64,000 nucleotides of DNA from contig OX235275.1 in NCBI GenBank assembly GCA_944472155.2, forward strand, positions 55,507,228 to 55,571,227. Reading direction: 5' to 3'. Numbering within the stretch: the first letter of the stretch is position 1; each line of letters starts with the position of its first letter. Below the pieces are notes generated by a model. The model searched no databases, was not told the origin of the DNA, and was given only the letters and a program-made list of their open reading frames with translations. The DNA comes from Trichobilharzia szidati (Eukaryota; Platyhelminthes; Trematoda; Strigeidida; Schistosomatidae). The position numbers and the translations under genes are program-made. Shown piece by piece: positions 61,040 to 64,000 of the stretch.

Positions 61040-61570
61040 ATGTTCAGACAATTTGGATTCCACTTGATATAAAGTGCTGCTGTTACTAGACGTTCTTTGT
61101 GATTTCTGAAATTTTCCTAGATGATATCAATATTTTCAAAGTCAATTTTGTGACCTGATTTTACAGTGACTGATGATTTTTTAATCTTTTCTAGTTCACT
61201 AACTGGATTTCTCGGTGGTTGAATATGCGTCGGTTCTATGGTGTTCATTTCTTCTGAACTTGATTTTTTGTGAGGTTTGTGTGATGTATATTATCGCATC
61301 ACACATTCCAAGTATTTCAATTCATAGTCACAATTGGATAGAGAATTCTTAGAGACTGGGTCTTTTACATGGATAAGGTTGCTTTGTAGTGTACGTGTGT
61401 TTGTCTGATATTTTGAAGACAGCTTTGATGTTGTGTGTTTATTGAGTACTCTTCTGATGTCATCTAACGTTTTTGATATATATCGAATGACAACTATTGA
61501 GGTGTTATCCGTTCGGAATACCTTTTCGAACATATTTAATGTCACGGTGTTCATTTTGGTAAATGTGCTG
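61040..61570 (-). pseudogene. Penelope-like element, linker and nuclease fragment
   Basis: The minus strand reads SIVVIRYISKTLDDIRRVLN, NTRTLQSNLIHVKDPVSKNS (linker), and then NFRNHKERL-like and IKWNPNCLN-like words near 61060-61130 (nuclease end). The nuclease core is interrupted. Confidence 0.7.
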
Positions 61571-62390
61571 TTGGAAGTGTCCGATTTGGCAGAGGGTCCT
61601 GACGTTAAATGCTCCTGTATGAAGTTGGCGATGTGGCTTTAAAAGACTATCTGGGGTGTTTCTATGGTTCTCATCGTTATTTGTGGTGGTCATAGAGTGA
61701 AGGGAAGGTGCCTCACTAACTTCAAGAATAGTACCAACTGTAGTAGGGGAATAAAGATGATGAAGGTGATGTGGGTAGATGAGAATGATGCTCAGGAAGG
61801 CTTCGTGTGCTTTTGGAATTGTGTGCGCGGTTGTTACTTCCCGACTGTCCACACCGTGGAAGTTAATTGATTCTTCGAGTACCTGAAACAGAGAGAGGGT
61901 TAGTGTTGCGTGACCGCAGAGCCCAGGGGACGACTGCTTGAGGCCAGCTCGTCACACACGGCCTGTATGAAGTGGTTTCTTGGTTTGGTTCCGTATTAGT
62001 AAACTTACCTCCGGTTACGGACCACCGTAGGTAGGGTAAGTCGGGATGTACAATTTTTGGGGTCGACCTTTTCTAACCCCCTCTCTTTAGAGTGGAGAGA
62101 CAACATAGCTAGCTGGCATGCTTGTCATCTGCTGTTACATCCCTGTTCTCCAGCAGTACGACTTCACCCTTAGACCCCCAGCATAGTGTCAAGAAAAATT
62201 CTTACACAATGCCGGTAACTGCTTTTAGTCTAACAGCTATCCTAACAACCTTCCTGGCATGGTAGGACCTGCAGGAACATTGGTTCCAACCAGTGTAGCT
62301 TGTTGGGTCATCGCGATGTGCAAGCTCGACCATCACGTCAAGGGGTAGCAGCTATCGGTCGGGATTTTGGTAATGAAGATATTTGAGTGG
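61571..62390 (-). pseudogene. SR2-type RTE 5' region and start of endonuclease
   Basis: The minus strand reads PHRQLHTGAFNVRTLCQIG, the first endonuclease block of SR2-type elements, then runs into PLE sequence. The upstream 61870-62390 is the presumed 5' untranslated region. Confidence 0.65.
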
Positions 62391-62567
62391 TAGTTATTTT
62401 CGTTAAGAATTTTCGTAAAATTTGATATTTCTTGTTCCTTTTCCTTCCCATACATTATCAAAGAGTGGTGTACGTACGTGTTTTGTTTTTCATTCATTGG
62501 GAAATACAAAAAAATTTTTTATAATGATTATTGTCAATAGGTTTTTATTTTTGTTAATTATTTATAG

Positions 62568-62685
62568 ATTACTGGACCAACCTATATGCTGTTGAGTAGT
62601 CCGAAAATATCTGACGATGATGTCGCACATTATTGGGAAGCATGCAGTAAGCTAAACGATGCAATTAAAGGTCCATATTTCGCCG
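62568..62685 (+). CDS. GSTO: Glutathione transferase omega, exon 4
   Basis: Acceptor TAATTATTTATAG at 62567; donor GTATGT at 62686. Encodes ITGPTYMLLSSPKISDDDVA, HYWEACSKLNDAIKGPYFAG, part of the helical domain; GPYFAG corresponds to the FFGG turn of human GSTO1. It continues the phase-0 exit at 58030 and leaves one base, so at least one more exon lies beyond the window. Roughly 160 of an expected 240 residues are present. Confidence 0.88.
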
Positions 62686-62819
62686 GTATGTCATCTTTCT
62701 CCTTTTTTATTAGTCATATCTCGGTGTTTTGTTTTTTGAATTTTGGCTTACTTAGTGTTATTATTTCTAGGATATGTCTCGATTTATCACTCATCCCACA
62801 CCACTCCCATGTATTGCTA

Positions 62820-63175
62820 TTGTATAATTGTTCTGAATGGAACATTGGGCTTCAAGAGCACGTCTCCACCCTGTCCCATCCTTTGTTGTCCTCTTTAGCT
62901 GATCCCACGATTACCCTTAGTCTCTGATCTCGTCGTCGCAATACCTCTTCTATATCACCCTCGGAGTGACATCCCACTCGCTGTTTCCCATTCGGGTTCA
63001 ATTCGAGTGAGATGGCCTAGCGTGCGATGTCATTCTATGTGGTATCCTCAAGCTGTGCCCGATCCATTTCCATTTTCTTCTACATTATTTGTAGAGCGAT
63101 AAGTTTTTGGGTTGGTATATTCTCAAAGTTTCTTGTCGTTAATTCTTTCTGACCATTTGATCTTCAAACTTGTCT
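62820..63175 (-). pseudogene. RTE retrotransposon 3' end
   Basis: GGAACATTGGGCTTCAAGAGC, CTCGCTGTTTCCCATTCGGG and TTTGTAGAGCGATAAG are the RTE 3' end words, diverged, reverse orientation. Confidence 0.7.
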
Positions 63176-63560
63176 AGTTTTGTAGCCTGTCCCAAGCACG
63201 AGGAAAGAGGGAGAATTGGGTGTGGGGCTACGCCGAAAAATTAATCAAACTGCTACGGAAACTTCAATGCCTCTGGAATCAGAGAGAGGCGAAATGACGC
63301 AGGTTGGTGAAAGCCCTCGGGAAGCCAGTCAGCAATCCGATGTGTCTTCTGTCGATGAAAGCAAAAATAAGAATGGGGACGTGGAATGTTCGTACAATGT
63401 ACGAGGCTGGGAAGGCTGCCCAGATAGGTAGCCAAAGAAATGAGAAAATACATGGAAGTGCTAGGAATCTGCGACAGCAGGTGGAATGGATGTGGACCAC
63501 CCCATATAATAGTGATCAAATAGGATCGAAGACGAGGAATTTTAATAGGTAGCCAGTTTG
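63176..63560 (+). pseudogene. RTE retrotransposon 5' end with endonuclease start
   Basis: From 63376 the + strand reads RMGTWNVRTMYEAGKAAQIG, the first endonuclease block of RTE elements, then frameshifts and ends. The 5' leader 63178-63272 resembles the body of the family 2 SINEs. It lies head-out against the RTE 3' end just upstream. Confidence 0.75.
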
Positions 63561-64000
63561 ACTGATTAGGAATTGGTCACTCAGGTGTTTGATTTACGTA
63601 ACAGTTCTGCAACATCTCGTTTTGTTGACGTGTTTGACATTGATACCTCATTATATGTTGTATTTCTTAAGTAATGCTTGTTAAATAGCTTAGTTTGCGT
63701 GGTCGTCTTCCCTTTTGTATAGTATACTCATAAATGTTTTGTTGCTGGGTATTATTACGATAGAAGTCAGTTGCAAAGAAATATCGCCTTGATCACATGA
63801 ATCTTTGTGACACAGACTTTTCTTGTGTAAACAACTCTTTAACCTTTTTAACCACTCAACAAATGCACTGATGTTTTGAAGTGAGTTTATGCATCCGTAG
63901 TTTAATCGTAGAGATGCTCGGTAGCCAGGTAGGAGTTGAGGGTTCGATCCCCTTCTGGCGTACTTGTGAATCTTACCAAGTTTGTTAGTCGATAGTAAGC
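63561..64000. other. No gene; tRNA-like box at 63887-63962
   Basis: GAGGGTTCGATCCCC near 63940 is a box B-like word with a weak upstream box A, probably a SINE fragment. The rest is unremarkable. Confidence 0.4.

Noticed and set aside
1..64000. CRISPR array, bacterial operon or prophage
   Set aside because: No spaced direct repeats and no bacterial gene; introns and element types are clearly metazoan.

Overview
The window is eukaryotic DNA from a flatworm of the genus Schistosoma (species not determined; an African-clade species is a guess). This rests on small exons with GT-AG introns, SR2-type RTE retrotransposons, SR1-like CR1 elements, many Penelope-like elements (PLEs) with GIY-YIG endonuclease tails, Ty3/Gypsy and BEL/Pao elements, and tRNA-headed SINEs of the Sm-alpha kind that carry hammerhead ribozymes. 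Most of the 64 kb is dispersed repeats, usually truncated, nested or folded back on themselves.

Three host genes can be read. INO80B (chromatin remodelling) is on the + strand, with two exons at 2.6-3.06 kb and 5.4-5.9 kb; its 5' end is not seen. EXOSC5/RRP46 (RNA exosome core ring) is on the - strand: first exon at 30.0-30.3 kb, middle exon at 26.65-26.80 kb, last exon at 10.5-10.8 kb. One short exon is probably missing inside an intron of about 15.8 kb. An omega-class glutathione transferase (GSTO) is on the + strand from 54.1 kb to 62.7 kb and runs off the right edge. INO80B and EXOSC5 converge tail to tail.

The EXOSC5 intron holds the largest structure: a near-perfect palindrome (17575-20896 and 20916-24237, 3,322 bp arms without net indels, 19-nt spacer) made of two head-to-head copies of one defective Gypsy element. 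Both arms share the same lesions (reverse transcriptase core deleted, a 452-bp insertion in RNase H with a 9-bp target duplication) and both end in the same Penelope terminal-repeat fragment. This fits inverted duplication of one locus, or an assembly artefact, better than two insertions.

Repeat layout: 0-2.6 kb RTE and PLE; 3-5.3 kb SINEs and CR1 in the INO80B intron; 6-10.5 kb SR2, PLE and RTE; 11-17.5 kb a chain of PLE copies, several with inverted terminal repeats; 17.5-25.2 kb Gypsy palindrome in PLE sequence; 25.4-29.9 kb RTE and a palindromic SINE pair; 30.4-42 kb RTE, SR2, CR1 and PLE; 43-52 kb LTR-like DNA, Gypsy and BEL; 52-64 kb GSTO with interleaved repeats.

The most rewarding signal is a set of self-cleaving hammerhead ribozyme folds that can be drawn base by base: a textbook one in a SINE (28669-28714), a mirrored pair flanking one PLE (35489-35532 and 36990-37035), and PLE-associated ones at 11963-12004, 17627-17671 and 24141-24185 that share one extra nucleotide between the CUGANGA box and helix II. 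All coordinates and identities come from reading the sequence by eye; family names rest on remembered motifs, not on searches.
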